From: Oxalobacteraceae bacterium
GTDB lineage: Bacteria > Pseudomonadota > Gammaproteobacteria > Burkholderiales > Burkholderiaceae_D
NCBI GenBank assembly: GCA_947448025.1
Contig: CANFLV010000006.1
Location: 82,644 to 146,643, forward strand
DNA: 64,000 nucleotides
Direction of reading: 5' to 3'
Of this stretch, positions 32,468 through 41,896 are shown piece by piece (the stretch's first letter is position 1; each line of letters begins with the position of its first letter). Position numbers and translations under genes: made by a program. The notes under the pieces were generated by a model. The model was not told where the DNA came from. It saw only the letters and a program-made list of their open reading frames with translations, and ran no database searches.

Positions 32468-32815
32468 ATGACGCGCAGAGCAATCATTGATTCAGAAACC
32501 GAAAGGGCAGCGAGCCTCTTCCTTGAGCTCGTCGGTAGCAAATTTGATGTTGATCATGCCGTCCTCTTCGGCAGCCGCGCGCGGCAGACACACAAGCCTG
32601 ACAGCGACGCAGACCTTGCTGTATTTCTGCGGGGCGAGCATTCCCGCTTTTTGCCAGTCAAATTGGCGATGGCAGACCTGGCTTTTGATGTTCTGCTTGA
32701 AACAGGTATTCTCATACAGCCTTTGCCAATTTGGGAGGATGAATGGTCAGCACCTGCAATGTATTCCAATCCTCAATTATTAAAAAATATTGCTGACGAA
32801 GGAGTACGCCTTTGA
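32468..32815 (+). CDS. MNT-type nucleotidyltransferase domain protein (putative antitoxin)
   Basis: VLFGSRARQTHKPDSDADLAVF: GSx10DxD nucleotidyltransferase motif. Confidence 0.85.
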   Translation: MTRRAIIDSETERAASLFLELVGSKFDVDHAVLFGSRARQTHKPDSDADLAVFLRGEHSRFLPVKLAMADLAFDVLLETGILIQPLPIWEDEWSAPAMYSNPQLLKNIADEGVRL

Positions 32816-33213
32816 GCGATACTTCCATCGCCGGTGCATTGATCGCGAAAGCTATCCGCGCGGGCGAGTCTGCGAATCTGCTCTTGGCTGATGGTGATAT
32901 CGACGGTGCATGTGATCGAGCGTATTACGCAATGTTTAACGCCGCCAGAGCTGCACTATTGGCTGCGAACGTCGGCATTACGCAGGACATCGGTAAAACG
33001 CATAGCGGACTGATCTCGGCATTCGGCCTTCAGTTAGTGAAGACTGGACGCATCCCAAACGAATTCGGTAAATCGCTCAATCGTGCTGAGGAAATTCGCC
33101 TGATCGCCGACTACAAAGGCGACTCTGTTGAATTTGTTGATGCGAACGAGTTGGTCCTGCAGGCGGATCGATTTGTGGAAACAATGCGGTCGATTTTTTT
33201 TCCTCAACACTGA
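32812..33213 (+). CDS. HEPN domain protein (UPF0332-like, putative toxin partner), TTG start
   Basis: CDRAYYAMFNAARAALLAANVG...THSGLISAFGLQLVKTG...ADYKGDSV; overlaps the MNT stop by 4 nt. Confidence 0.85.
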   Translation: MSDTSIAGALIAKAIRAGESANLLLADGDIDGACDRAYYAMFNAARAALLAANVGITQDIGKTHSGLISAFGLQLVKTGRIPNEFGKSLNRAEEIRLIADYKGDSVEFVDANELVLQADRFVETMRSIFFPQH

Positions 33214-33365
33214 GCCCGCTGACTCGAAAATTGACAAAGCATTTTTCGATCGCTGTTGAGTCGCAAGCCAAAGCAATACGCCTTCGCCAATCACCACCTA
33301 CAAGTTAAAATACCTACTCCAATATACTTTACGACTTTGACAAACCAAGGCCGTTTTCATTTGCC

Positions 33366-34763
33366 ATGACAGCTGTCCGTACCCGTTTTGCTCCCAGCCC
33401 TACCGGCTACCTCCACCTTGGCGGCGCGCGCACTGCGCTGTTCGCTTGGGCTTATGCGCGTCACTTTGGCGGCACCTTTGTGCTGCGCATTGAAGACACC
33501 GATCTCGAGCGTTCGACGCCGGAAGCGGTGCAGGCCATCATCGAAGGCATGCAATGGCTGGGACTGCATCATGACGAAGGCCCGTTCTATCAGATGCGGC
33601 GCATGGACCGTTATCGTGAAGTCCTCGCCGGCATGCTGGAAGAGGGCACTGCTTATTATTGCTACTCCACGCCGGCCGAAGTCGAAGCCATGCGCGAGCG
33701 CATGCGCGCCGCTGGTGATAAGCCGCGCTACGACGGTACCTGGCGTCCTGAGCCGGGCAAGACCTTGCAGCCAGTACCCGAGGCGATCAAGCCGGTCGTG
33801 CGCTTTCGTAATCCGCTCGATGGCGACGTGACCTGGCACGATGTGGTCAAGGGCACGATCACGATTTCAAACCGCGAACTCGATGACCTTGTTATCGCCC
33901 GTCCTGATGGCACGCCGACTTATAATTTCTGCGTCTCGGTCGATGACTGGGATATGCGCATCACGCATGTGATCCGCGGCGACGACCATGTCAACAATAC
34001 GCCGCGCCAGATTAACATTCTCAATGCGCTCAAGGCGCCGCTGCCGCTGTATGGTCATCTGCCGATGATCCTCGGCGCGGATGGCGAGAAGCTCTCGAAG
34101 CGCCACGGTGCGGTCAGCGTGATGGATTATCCGGCGCAGGGATTTTTGCCGGAAGCGATGCTGAATTATCTGGCGCGTCTGGGCTGGAGCCACGGTGATG
34201 ATGAAATTTTTTCGATGGAACAGTTCTGCGCATGGTTCGATCTCGATCACCTGTCGAAGTCCGCCGCGCAATTCAATCCTGAAAAACTCGCCTGGCTCAA
34301 TAATCACTACATCAAGCTGACCGACAATGCGAAGCTGGCCGAGATGACGCATGCGCTGATGATGGCCGATGGCGCGCAGTTCGCCGCCGCGCCTGATCCG
34401 GCTGCCGTGATGGGCCTGATGAAAGAGCGCGTCAATACGCTCAATGAACTCGCCGATGCGGCCATGTTGTTCTATCGCCAGCCTGCGCCCGACGCGGCCC
34501 TGCTCGCGCAGCATCTGACGGAGGCAGTCAAGCCGGCCCTGCGTGACTACCTGCAGCGTTGCGCGACGATCGAATGGAGCAAGGCTGCATTGGCAGCGAT
34601 GCTCAAGGAAGTTCTTGCCGCGCACAGCCTGAAGATGCCGCAGCTCGCCATGCCCATGCGCCTGATGTTGACGGGTCAATTGCAGACGCCATCGATCGAT
34701 GCCGTCGTTGAATTATTCGGTCGCGAAGTCGCCATTGCACGCATCGAAAAGTTTCTCGCATAA
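33366..34763 (+). CDS. gltX: Glutamyl-tRNA synthetase
   Basis: [39 protein letters not shown]. Confidence 0.97.
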   Translation: MTAVRTRFAPSPTGYLHLGGARTALFAWAYARHFGGTFVLRIEDTDLERSTPEAVQAIIEGMQWLGLHHDEGPFYQMRRMDRYREVLAGMLEEGTAYYCYSTPAEVEAMRERMRAAGDKPRYDGTWRPEPGKTLQPVPEAIKPVVRFRNPLDGDVTWHDVVKGTITISNRELDDLVIARPDGTPTYNFCVSVDDWDMRITHVIRGDDHVNNTPRQINILNALKAPLPLYGHLPMILGADGEKLSKRHGAVSVMDYPAQGFLPEAMLNYLARLGWSHGDDEIFSMEQFCAWFDLDHLSKSAAQFNPEKLAWLNNHYIKLTDNAKLAEMTHALMMADGAQFAAAPDPAAVMGLMKERVNTLNELADAAMLFYRQPAPDAALLAQHLTEAVKPALRDYLQRCATIEWSKAALAAMLKEVLAAHSLKMPQLAMPMRLMLTGQLQTPSIDAVVELFGREVAIARIEKFLA

Positions 34764-34813
34764 AGTGGTTGCCACAGAGTTAAAGCTCAGGCTATAATTT
34801 CGCTTCTGCGCAG

Positions 34814-34889
<76 letters not shown>

Positions 34890-34980
34890 GCGAAATTTAG
34901 GATGCTGAAGTAAAGCAAAATAAAGTTCGCAGTAGCAGAAAAGTAGAGTATTATTCGGGTCGCAGTACGGACAGGTCACT

Positions 34981-35056
34981 GTCCCCATCGTCTAGAGGCC
35001 TAGGACATCACCCTTTCACGGTGAGTACAGGGGTTCGAATCCCCTTGGGGACGCCA
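34981..35056 (+). tRNA. tRNA-Glu (anticodon TTC)
   Basis: GTCCCCATCGTCTAGAGGCCTAGGACATCACCCTTTCACGGTG...GGGTTCGAATCCC...TGGGGACGCCA. Confidence 0.97.
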
Positions 35057-35060
35057 AGTT

Positions 35061-35090
35061 AAAAAAGCCACCTTCGGGTGGCTTTTTTTT
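35061..35090 (+). terminator. Rho-independent terminator after tRNA-Glu, may act bidirectionally
   Basis: AAAAAAGCCACC-TTCG-GGTGGCTTTTTTTT. Confidence 0.92.
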
Positions 35091-35102
35091 CGTCCAGCTT
35101 TT

Positions 35103-36134
35103 TTAAGCCAGGGGCAAATGCGCCGAACGCCATCGATGCCCATCTTTATCAATCAACAGCACATCCACATCCTGCAGCGTCGCGACCAAAGCCACTGCCT
35201 TCTCCGCGCCCAGCACCATCAAGGCCGTCGACAAGCCATCCGCCTGCAAGCCGGTCGGCGCAAACACGGTGACGCTGGCCAGTTCGCCCGGCGAGTTGCC
35301 GCTGGCCGGATCAAAAATATGATGCTGCGCGAAGTCTGCTGAAAACGTCATTTCGTAATCACCCGAGGTCGCCATGCAGCGGCCATCCATCGAAAATACT
35401 TCCGCCATCGACTGCGCCTCGCGCGGGTCGCGCACGGCCACTGTCCATGGCTGCTGCAAATGCTTGCGCCCTAGTGAGCCAAATTCACCCGTATCGAGCA
35501 TCGCATGACGAATGCCACGCGCGCGCAAGGTGGCGCGCGCCACGTCCACGGCGTAACCTTGTGCGATGCCGTTAAGCGTGATGGCCATGCCGGGCAGCTG
35601 CAAGCTGATACGGCGCGCATTGACCTGCAGCTGCTGCCAGTCGACCAACGCCAATGCCGCGCGTCGTTCGGCGTTGTCCGGTAGTTTGCCCTTGGCTGCT
35701 GCGCTGCTGTAGGCCAGCCATAGCGGCTGTACCGTCACGTCAAAGGCGCCCTGTGTCAGACGCGACAGCGCGAGGGCATGCATCAGGACGGTCAGCACAT
35801 GGGCATCCGGCTGTTCCAGCACACCAGTGCGATTCAAGATGGCGACCTGACTGTCGGTACGGTACAGCGTCATCAGGCGATCGATATTTTTTGCCGCGGC
35901 GAGCGCGTCGCTGATCGCAAGCGTCGCTTCATGCGCATCATCGTGCAGTACCTGTATCGATATCGTCGTGCCGAAGGCCAGATCCGCGCCGCTGTAAGGT
36001 TTCAGTTCCGCCGCGCCGTCGGCCGCCCTCGGCCACGCCAAGCCAAGGCTGGCTGCGCCTAAGCCAATTGCACTGCTAATGAATCTTCGTCGCTTCATTG
36101 CACTGCCTTTCGTCGTGTCAGTGTAGGACTTCAA
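35103..36134 (-). CDS. apbE: ApbE-family FAD:protein FMN transferase
   Basis: TTISIQVLHDDAHEATLAISDALAAAKNIDRLMTLYRTDSQVAILNR...ALNDGIAQGYAVD-type region (ITLNGIAQGYAVDVA)...; Tat-like RRRFISSAIGLGAASLGLA N-terminus. Confidence 0.9.
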   Translation of the reverse strand: MKSYTDTTKGSAMKRRRFISSAIGLGAASLGLAWPRAADGAAELKPYSGADLAFGTTISIQVLHDDAHEATLAISDALAAAKNIDRLMTLYRTDSQVAILNRTGVLEQPDAHVLTVLMHALALSRLTQGAFDVTVQPLWLAYSSAAAKGKLPDNAERRAALALVDWQQLQVNARRISLQLPGMAITLNGIAQGYAVDVARATLRARGIRHAMLDTGEFGSLGRKHLQQPWTVAVRDPREAQSMAEVFSMDGRCMATSGDYEMTFSADFAQHHIFDPASGNSPGELASVTVFAPTGLQADGLSTALMVLGAEKAVALVATLQDVDVLLIDKDGHRWRSAHLPLA

Positions 36135-38211
36135 TCGGGATCACGCGCGGGCGTTTTTTTTCCATGATCAGCGGCGCGCAAAGTGACTCGTTTTCATGGA
36201 TCACGACGCAGTCGAGGCACTGGAAACATTCTTCATATTGAATCGCGCCGCTCGGCCGGATGGCCTTGTATTCGCAGCTGTAGCGACAGGTCTGGCAGGG
36301 CGTGCCGCATTCCTTCCTGCGCGGCAGCCAGTCGAGCAGGCGTATGCGCCCGAGGACTGCGAGCCCGGCGCCGAGCGGACACAGATAGCGACAGAAAAAT
36401 TTGTAGACGAACATCGACGCCAGCAGCAGTCCCGCCGCGAACGCGACATAAGGCCAGGAGCGGATGAAGTTGAGCGTGATGGCGGTCTTGAATGGTTCGA
36501 TTTCAATCAGTTTGTCGGTCAGTTCAGCTGAGAAAAATGCACTGAGAATGATCGCTGCCAGCACCGCATATTTCAATAGTTTGAGTCGCGCATCCAAAGC
36601 TGCGCGTATGCGTAGCTGCGGCAGCTTCATTGCCTGTCCCAGCTTGCCCGTGAATTCCTGCAGCGCGCCGAAGGGACACAGCCAGCCGCAGAATGTGCCG
36701 CGGCCCCACACGAATAAGGACACCAGCACAAAGCCCCACAAGGTAATGCTCATCGGGTCATACATCACAAATTCGAGACTGCGCCCCGCCATCAATGCCT
36801 GCAGCACGCTGGTCAAGTTCACGATCGAGAGCTGGCCTTGCGCGTACCAGCCGATGAAGCCGGCAGTAAAGACTAAAAAGCCGCGCCGGAACCAGCTGAA
36901 GGCGGCCGCATTGGCCGTTATTTTTTTCTGCAGCACCAGCGCGCAAGTCAGCAGCGCCAAGGCGGCGAGCAGCAGTGCGACTTCCCACCAGCGCTGCTGC
37001 CAGATGCTGTGCCAGGATTTATTGTCGGCTTCAGCCGCGACATAAAATTGTGCTGGCAGCTTCAGCGTGAAGCGCACATCGCGGCTGATTTTTTCAGGGA
37101 AGATGATACCCTTGCTGCGCGTGACATGCAGATAGAATTCCAGCGGCTGCGCCGGGTCGAGGCCGGACTGGCTGATGATGCGGAAAATTTTCAGCGCGTC
37201 CGGACTCAGGCCGGGTTCACCGGGCAAGCCCACGTCAAGATCGAGATCGCGGATTTCAATTGGCAGCGTGCCTTGCTTTAAGGCGAGGCGGTCCGGTACG
37301 GCGCTGCGGATGAAGTCGGGGCCCGCCACGCCATAGCGTCCGCGCGAGACGATCATGATCGCGTGGTCACCGGGATCGAGCCGGTCTTTCAGTTTCGCCC
37401 AGCCAGCTTCACCGAGCAGATTGCGCCCGATCGTCGGTACCGACACATAGCTGACGTCCATGTCGACAAAGGCCTCTTCAGGGCGCGCAAGCGCGAGCGC
37501 ATCAAGTCCGGCGCCGGCGGAATCGGCAAAGGCTTTTTCCATCTCGCTGTTGCGCATCAGGACCGGCGTAATCAAGCCGCGCTGTCGCAGCGATTGCGGC
37601 GTCATTGCTTCGTAGAGATCGGGTTTGATGCGCGCAATCAGATCCGGATCGCGGCCTTCGGCAAAGCCGAGTTTTTTGCGCGCGACTTTGAGTGCGGCCG
37701 ACAATGCACTCTGGTTAATGATGCGCACCGAAGCGGTCGCCTTGCTCACGCCATCAATGTAGACGTTGCTGCCTTCGCGACTGGCGCCGCCATTTTTTTC
37801 GGTAGTGATTTTGATATTTTGCTTTAGCGACAGGCCCTGGTACTGGCTGACGAATTTATGCATCGGCGCTTCGCCCAGACCATCGAGGAACACCGGCTCA
37901 TGATGCGACAGTACCTGCACATCCGTGAAGACGCCGTTCGGGTCGAGTCCGACCAGCAGGTTCATCGGCACACCTGAAAAGCCCGGCACCGGTGCAAAAT
38001 CGATGGACTCGAAGACGTACGCGACCAGCACGGTCGAGGTCATGTCCTTCTTGAAAATCGGCCAGACCGGCAGGGCCGCATCCTTTTCCCCGACCATCAG
38101 TGGCGCGGGAAAGCGCGCGATCAGCGCGTCGCGCGTGAGTGTGCCGGCGCAGGCTTGCAGCACTGACGCCAGCAGTATCACAGCCAGAAAAAGTCGCCGC
38201 ATTGCCGTCAC
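36118..38211 (-). CDS. NosR/NirI-like membrane protein (FMN-binding + polyferredoxin domains)
   Basis: Periplasmic FMN-binding-like N-terminus, TM helices, WGRGTFCGWLCPFGALQE, FFCRYLCPLGAG, 4Fe-4S cysteine clusters; overlaps apbE. Confidence 0.87.
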   Translation of the reverse strand: MTAMRRLFLAVILLASVLQACAGTLTRDALIARFPAPLMVGEKDAALPVWPIFKKDMTSTVLVAYVFESIDFAPVPGFSGVPMNLLVGLDPNGVFTDVQVLSHHEPVFLDGLGEAPMHKFVSQYQGLSLKQNIKITTEKNGGASREGSNVYIDGVSKATASVRIINQSALSAALKVARKKLGFAEGRDPDLIARIKPDLYEAMTPQSLRQRGLITPVLMRNSEMEKAFADSAGAGLDALALARPEEAFVDMDVSYVSVPTIGRNLLGEAGWAKLKDRLDPGDHAIMIVSRGRYGVAGPDFIRSAVPDRLALKQGTLPIEIRDLDLDVGLPGEPGLSPDALKIFRIISQSGLDPAQPLEFYLHVTRSKGIIFPEKISRDVRFTLKLPAQFYVAAEADNKSWHSIWQQRWWEVALLLAALALLTCALVLQKKITANAAAFSWFRRGFLVFTAGFIGWYAQGQLSIVNLTSVLQALMAGRSLEFVMYDPMSITLWGFVLVSLFVWGRGTFCGWLCPFGALQEFTGKLGQAMKLPQLRIRAALDARLKLLKYAVLAAIILSAFFSAELTDKLIEIEPFKTAITLNFIRSWPYVAFAAGLLLASMFVYKFFCRYLCPLGAGLAVLGRIRLLDWLPRRKECGTPCQTCRYSCEYKAIRPSGAIQYEECFQCLDCVVIHENESLCAPLIMEKKRPRVIPIEVLH

Positions 38212-39041
38212 GGCCGGACGATTTGCACTCCGTGTTTGGCGAAGATTTTCGCCATTTCGCCGGAGGCAAATAATTCATCGGTCGCGTCTTGCAGCAGCTT
38301 GGCTAGCGGCGCATTGTCCTTCTTGACGGCCATACCGACGGTCCAGCCTTTGCGCGGCAGGCGCATGAAGGAAACTTCGCGCATTTCAAACCGCGCGTCA
38401 TTACCCAGCACGGATTCAATTTCCGAACGGTTCGCCAGCACCGCATCGAGTTCGCCGGATTTCAGCTTTTCCAGGGCCTCGATGGGCGTGGTAAAAATTT
38501 TCACGTGATCGCGATAGCGGCCGTTTTCTTCGCCGAGCAGGACGATAGCGGAAATCGAGACCTTTTCCACACCGATCTGCTTGCCTGCGAGCGAACTCAT
38601 GCCGTTATATTGCGGCACCTTTTCGACATTCCTGACAAGTCTGACCGTCTCCGTGTGGTAGGGCGCAAAAACCTTAACCTGCGGCTGCTCATTGACGAAT
38701 TGCGGATCGACCGGCACATGCAGCAGCAGGTCGGCCGGACCGTAGCCGAGGTAATGGCCTTTCCAGACCATATTGCGCAAATCGTCACCGACTTCTTCAC
38801 CGGCGGTGAAGGGCATCACCGTCAACTTCAAGCCGAGTTTTTTCGCCAGTGCATCGGCAAGGTCGATATCGATGCCGCCAGTCTTGGTCGAGAATGGCGC
38901 AAAATTATCATAGACGGCCACGCGCAAGACCCCCGACTTCTGGATTTTTTCCAGGTCGGCCCGGGCTGGCAGGGCGACCATGAGCGTCGTGCACAGGATG
39001 GCCATGAAAACAGCAAGGCGGCTTTTTAAAAAATGTGTCAT
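38208..39041 (-). CDS. Quinoprotein dehydrogenase-associated extracellular solute-binding protein (XoxJ-like)
   Basis: ADLEKIQKSGVLRVAVYDNFAPFSTKTGGIDIDLADALAKKLGL; start chosen at MTHFLKSRLAVF. Confidence 0.82.
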   Translation of the reverse strand: MTHFLKSRLAVFMAILCTTLMVALPARADLEKIQKSGVLRVAVYDNFAPFSTKTGGIDIDLADALAKKLGLKLTVMPFTAGEEVGDDLRNMVWKGHYLGYGPADLLLHVPVDPQFVNEQPQVKVFAPYHTETVRLVRNVEKVPQYNGMSSLAGKQIGVEKVSISAIVLLGEENGRYRDHVKIFTTPIEALEKLKSGELDAVLANRSEIESVLGNDARFEMREVSFMRLPRKGWTVGMAVKKDNAPLAKLLQDATDELFASGEMAKIFAKHGVQIVRP

Positions 39042-39060
39042 GGGTCTGCGCTTTCCGGCG

Positions 39061-39612
39061 TTATTGTTTTTTACTGGCGGAGGATTTGGCGGCGGCTGGT
39101 GCTGCGGCGGATGCGGCCTTGGCGGCGGCAACGGCGGGCATTGCGCGCACAGTTTCCAGATAGGCCTTGATGGACCAGATCGCCTCCTGGTTCAGAATGC
39201 CTTCAAACGGCGGCATGTAGACCGCGCCATTGCGCACCTTGCCGCGTCGTACAGAAGTCGCAAAGTAGCCATCGATTTCCTTGAAGCAGGCCTGCTTTTT
39301 GACTTCGTCCTTTTGCGACATGCAGTCACGGTCGAGCTGGCGCAGGTCTGGCGCAATACCGCCCGAGATCGCTTCCAGTCCATGGCAGCGCGCGCAGTTC
39401 TGCGCATAAGCTGATGTGCCGATGCGGATCGCTTCCTTGTTGCCGCGATAAGGATTCTCTTCGCGCCATTGGTCGCCGAGCTGGGGCAGTGATTTGGTGT
39501 CGACGGATTGCGGCGTGACATCGCCGTGCGCATGGACGAACGGGCTGACGACGGCGGCCGAAGTGATGAGCAAACTGGCGACAAGGTGGCGTAGGGATGG
39601 GGGCATGTTCAT
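39061..39612 (-). CDS. pedF: PedF-like cytochrome c
   Basis: Signal peptide; CARCHGLEAISGGIAPDLRQLDRDC...MPPFEGILNQEAIWSIKAYLETVR. Confidence 0.85.
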   Translation of the reverse strand: MNMPPSLRHLVASLLITSAAVVSPFVHAHGDVTPQSVDTKSLPQLGDQWREENPYRGNKEAIRIGTSAYAQNCARCHGLEAISGGIAPDLRQLDRDCMSQKDEVKKQACFKEIDGYFATSVRRGKVRNGAVYMPPFEGILNQEAIWSIKAYLETVRAMPAVAAAKAASAAAPAAAKSSASKKQ

Positions 39613-39643
39613 TTACCGTAAGTTGAGGAAATGCGTGAGCTAA

Positions 39644-39659
39644 CGCAAATCACGTGCCA
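39644..39659 (-). promoter_or_regulatory. Candidate sigma-54 promoter of the pedF-SBP-nosR-apbE unit
   Basis: Minus strand TGGCACG-TGAT-TTGCG matches TGGCACGNNNNTTGCW at 15 nt of 16 counted with N positions free; about 32 nt upstream of the start codon. Confidence 0.8.
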
Positions 39660-39780
39660 TACAATTCCACGAGGGAATTCCCAAAAAATACGCAAATTTA
39701 CTGTTTCACTATGGAACAGTGTTACATTTGGAGACAAGCAAGTCGTTCAAAGAACTTGTGTGTATATCACGGAGACAAGG

Positions 39781-41814
39781 ATGAGTAATCGCATGGACCG
39801 GCGTACTTACGCCGATGGACAGGTGTTTTCCGCGCCGGGCTCAGGCATTGCGCAGGATGCGGCAAGGCATGGAAATGCTGGCATGTTTCCTGCTGAAAAT
39901 AGCCCCATCATGATTGAACAATCCCATCAACGCTCCGTCGCTTACGGCTTGACCCGGTCCGCCGATCCCGACTTCAGCCCGCTCGGCAAAGGCGACCTGC
40001 GGCAATTGCTGGAGCAAAACCGCCTGCTCTACAGTCATGCCGCGCCAGTGATGGAAACGCTCTACGAGCAAATCATCAATACCCATAACATGTTGATCCT
40101 CACCGACGCCAATGGTGTGATCCTGCATACGCTCGGTGACGCCGATTTCCTCGAAAAGGCGGATCGCGTGGCGCTCAACCAGGGTGTCGGCTGGTCTGAG
40201 CGGAGCAAGGGGACGAATGCCATCGGTACTGCGATCGCGGAGAAGGCGCCAGCCATTGTCCATGCCGACCAGCACTTTCTGGATGCGAACGGGTTCCTGA
40301 CCTGTTCAGCTGCACCGATTTTCGATGTCGCCGGCGATGTGATCGGCGTGCTTGATGTGACCGGCGACCAGCACAATTTTCATCGCCATACGATGGCGCT
40401 GGTGCGCATGTCGGCGCAAATGATCGAGAACCAACTGTTCGCCTCATCGTTCCAGGATGCGATCAAGCTGCGCTTTCATAGTCGGCAGGAGTTTCTCGGG
40501 ACGCTCATGGAAGGCATTGTCTGCTTCACGCCGGCTGGGCGCTTCCTGTCGGCCAGTCGCAGTGGCTTGTTCCAACTCGGTCTGTCGAGCGCCGCATTGC
40601 AGGCGCATACCTTCAGCTCATTGTTCGGCTTGCCCATTTCTGCGCTGCAGGACCATTACCGTACAGCTGCGCCGGGACTGTTGAATCTGTGTCTGCACAA
40701 TGGCGTGCGCGTTTATGCGAAGTGTAGCGATCTGCGCATCTCCAGCAATAGTTTTCAGCATGCCACTGACAATACGCGAAACCGGCCAACGCCGGCAGAT
40801 GCGTCCGGTGAAGCGCGTGCCGCGGCGGGCAGCGAACAAAAAAAGATGCAGCTCTCCAGCCTGCGCTATCTCAATACCGGTGACGAACATGTGGCCACGG
40901 TCATCGACAAGGTAAAGAAGGTGATCGGGCGCGATATCTCCATCCTCATCACCGGCGAGACCGGCACGGGCAAGGAATTGCTGGCGCAAGCGATCCACAA
41001 TGATTCGCCGCGCAAGTCTGGCCCTTTTGTCGCAGTCAATTGCGCCTCGATTCCGGAAACGCTGATCGAGTCCGAATTGTTCGGTTATGAAGACGGTGCC
41101 TTCACAGGCGCGCGCAAAAAGGGCAGCATCGGCAAGATCCTGCAAGCCAATGGCGGCTCACTCTTCCTCGATGAAATCGGCGACATGCCGCTTAATTTGC
41201 AGGCGCGTTTGCTGCGCGTGCTGCAGGAGCGCATGGTCACCCCATTGGGTAGCAATAAATCGATTCCAGTCAACGTTGCCCTGACCTGTGCCACGAACCG
41301 AAACCTGCGCGAAATGATCGCGCGCAATGAATTCCGCGATGATTTGTATTACCGCCTCAATGGTCTCGTAGTGCGGCTGCCGCCGCTGCGTGAACGCACC
41401 GATCTCGAAGTCGTCATCGAAAAGCTGCTGGCGGCGGAGGGCAACGGCATCCGTTACACCATAGAACCGGACATCATGCGCCTGTTCAGGGTGCATAGCT
41501 GGCCTGGCAATTTCCGCCAGCTGACGAATCTGATGCGAACCGCCATGGTTATGGCCGGCGACGACCATGTGATTCGGCGCGAACATTTGCCGGATGACTT
41601 TCTCGGTGACATTGCTGCCACGGCCAGCCTGCCTTCGAAGAGCAGCGCCGCAGTTGCGGGCGCAGACACGGTCATTGCCTCCGGCAGCACGCTGGAGGAT
41701 GTGGAACTGTCGCTGATCCAGAAATCGCTGGCAGCGCATGGCGGAAATGTGTCGGCGACCGCGCGCGCGCTGGGCGTGTCGCGCAATACGATCTACCGAA
41801 AAATTCATTCCTGA
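39781..41814 (+). CDS. AcoR-like sigma-54-dependent transcriptional activator (GAF-AAA+-Fis)
   Basis: ITGETGTGKELLAQAIHN, FGYEDGAFTGARKKG (GAFTGA), C-terminal Fis HTH (NVSATARALGVSRNTIYRKI); start chosen at MSNRMDRRTY. Confidence 0.93.
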   Translation: MSNRMDRRTYADGQVFSAPGSGIAQDAARHGNAGMFPAENSPIMIEQSHQRSVAYGLTRSADPDFSPLGKGDLRQLLEQNRLLYSHAAPVMETLYEQIINTHNMLILTDANGVILHTLGDADFLEKADRVALNQGVGWSERSKGTNAIGTAIAEKAPAIVHADQHFLDANGFLTCSAAPIFDVAGDVIGVLDVTGDQHNFHRHTMALVRMSAQMIENQLFASSFQDAIKLRFHSRQEFLGTLMEGIVCFTPAGRFLSASRSGLFQLGLSSAALQAHTFSSLFGLPISALQDHYRTAAPGLLNLCLHNGVRVYAKCSDLRISSNSFQHATDNTRNRPTPADASGEARAAAGSEQKKMQLSSLRYLNTGDEHVATVIDKVKKVIGRDISILITGETGTGKELLAQAIHNDSPRKSGPFVAVNCASIPETLIESELFGYEDGAFTGARKKGSIGKILQANGGSLFLDEIGDMPLNLQARLLRVLQERMVTPLGSNKSIPVNVALTCATNRNLREMIARNEFRDDLYYRLNGLVVRLPPLRERTDLEVVIEKLLAAEGNGIRYTIEPDIMRLFRVHSWPGNFRQLTNLMRTAMVMAGDDHVIRREHLPDDFLGDIAATASLPSKSSAAVAGADTVIASGSTLEDVELSLIQKSLAAHGGNVSATARALGVSRNTIYRKIHS

Positions 41815-41827
41815 GTTTGCTTTGAAG

Positions 41828-41865
41828 AAAAAAAGCCGGCGCATTTGCATGCGCCGGCTTTTTTT
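41828..41865. terminator. Strong bidirectional rho-independent terminator
   Basis: AAAAAAAGCCGGCGCAT-ttgc-ATGCGCCGGCTTTTTTT between convergent genes. Confidence 0.96.
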
Positions 41866-41896
41866 GACGCTGCCTCGTTAGCAGCGTCTGAATTGC

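Noticed and set aside
35078-35272. 64-aa plus-strand ORF after tRNA-Glu
   Set aside because: Begins inside the terminator T-run and is antisense to the end of apbE.
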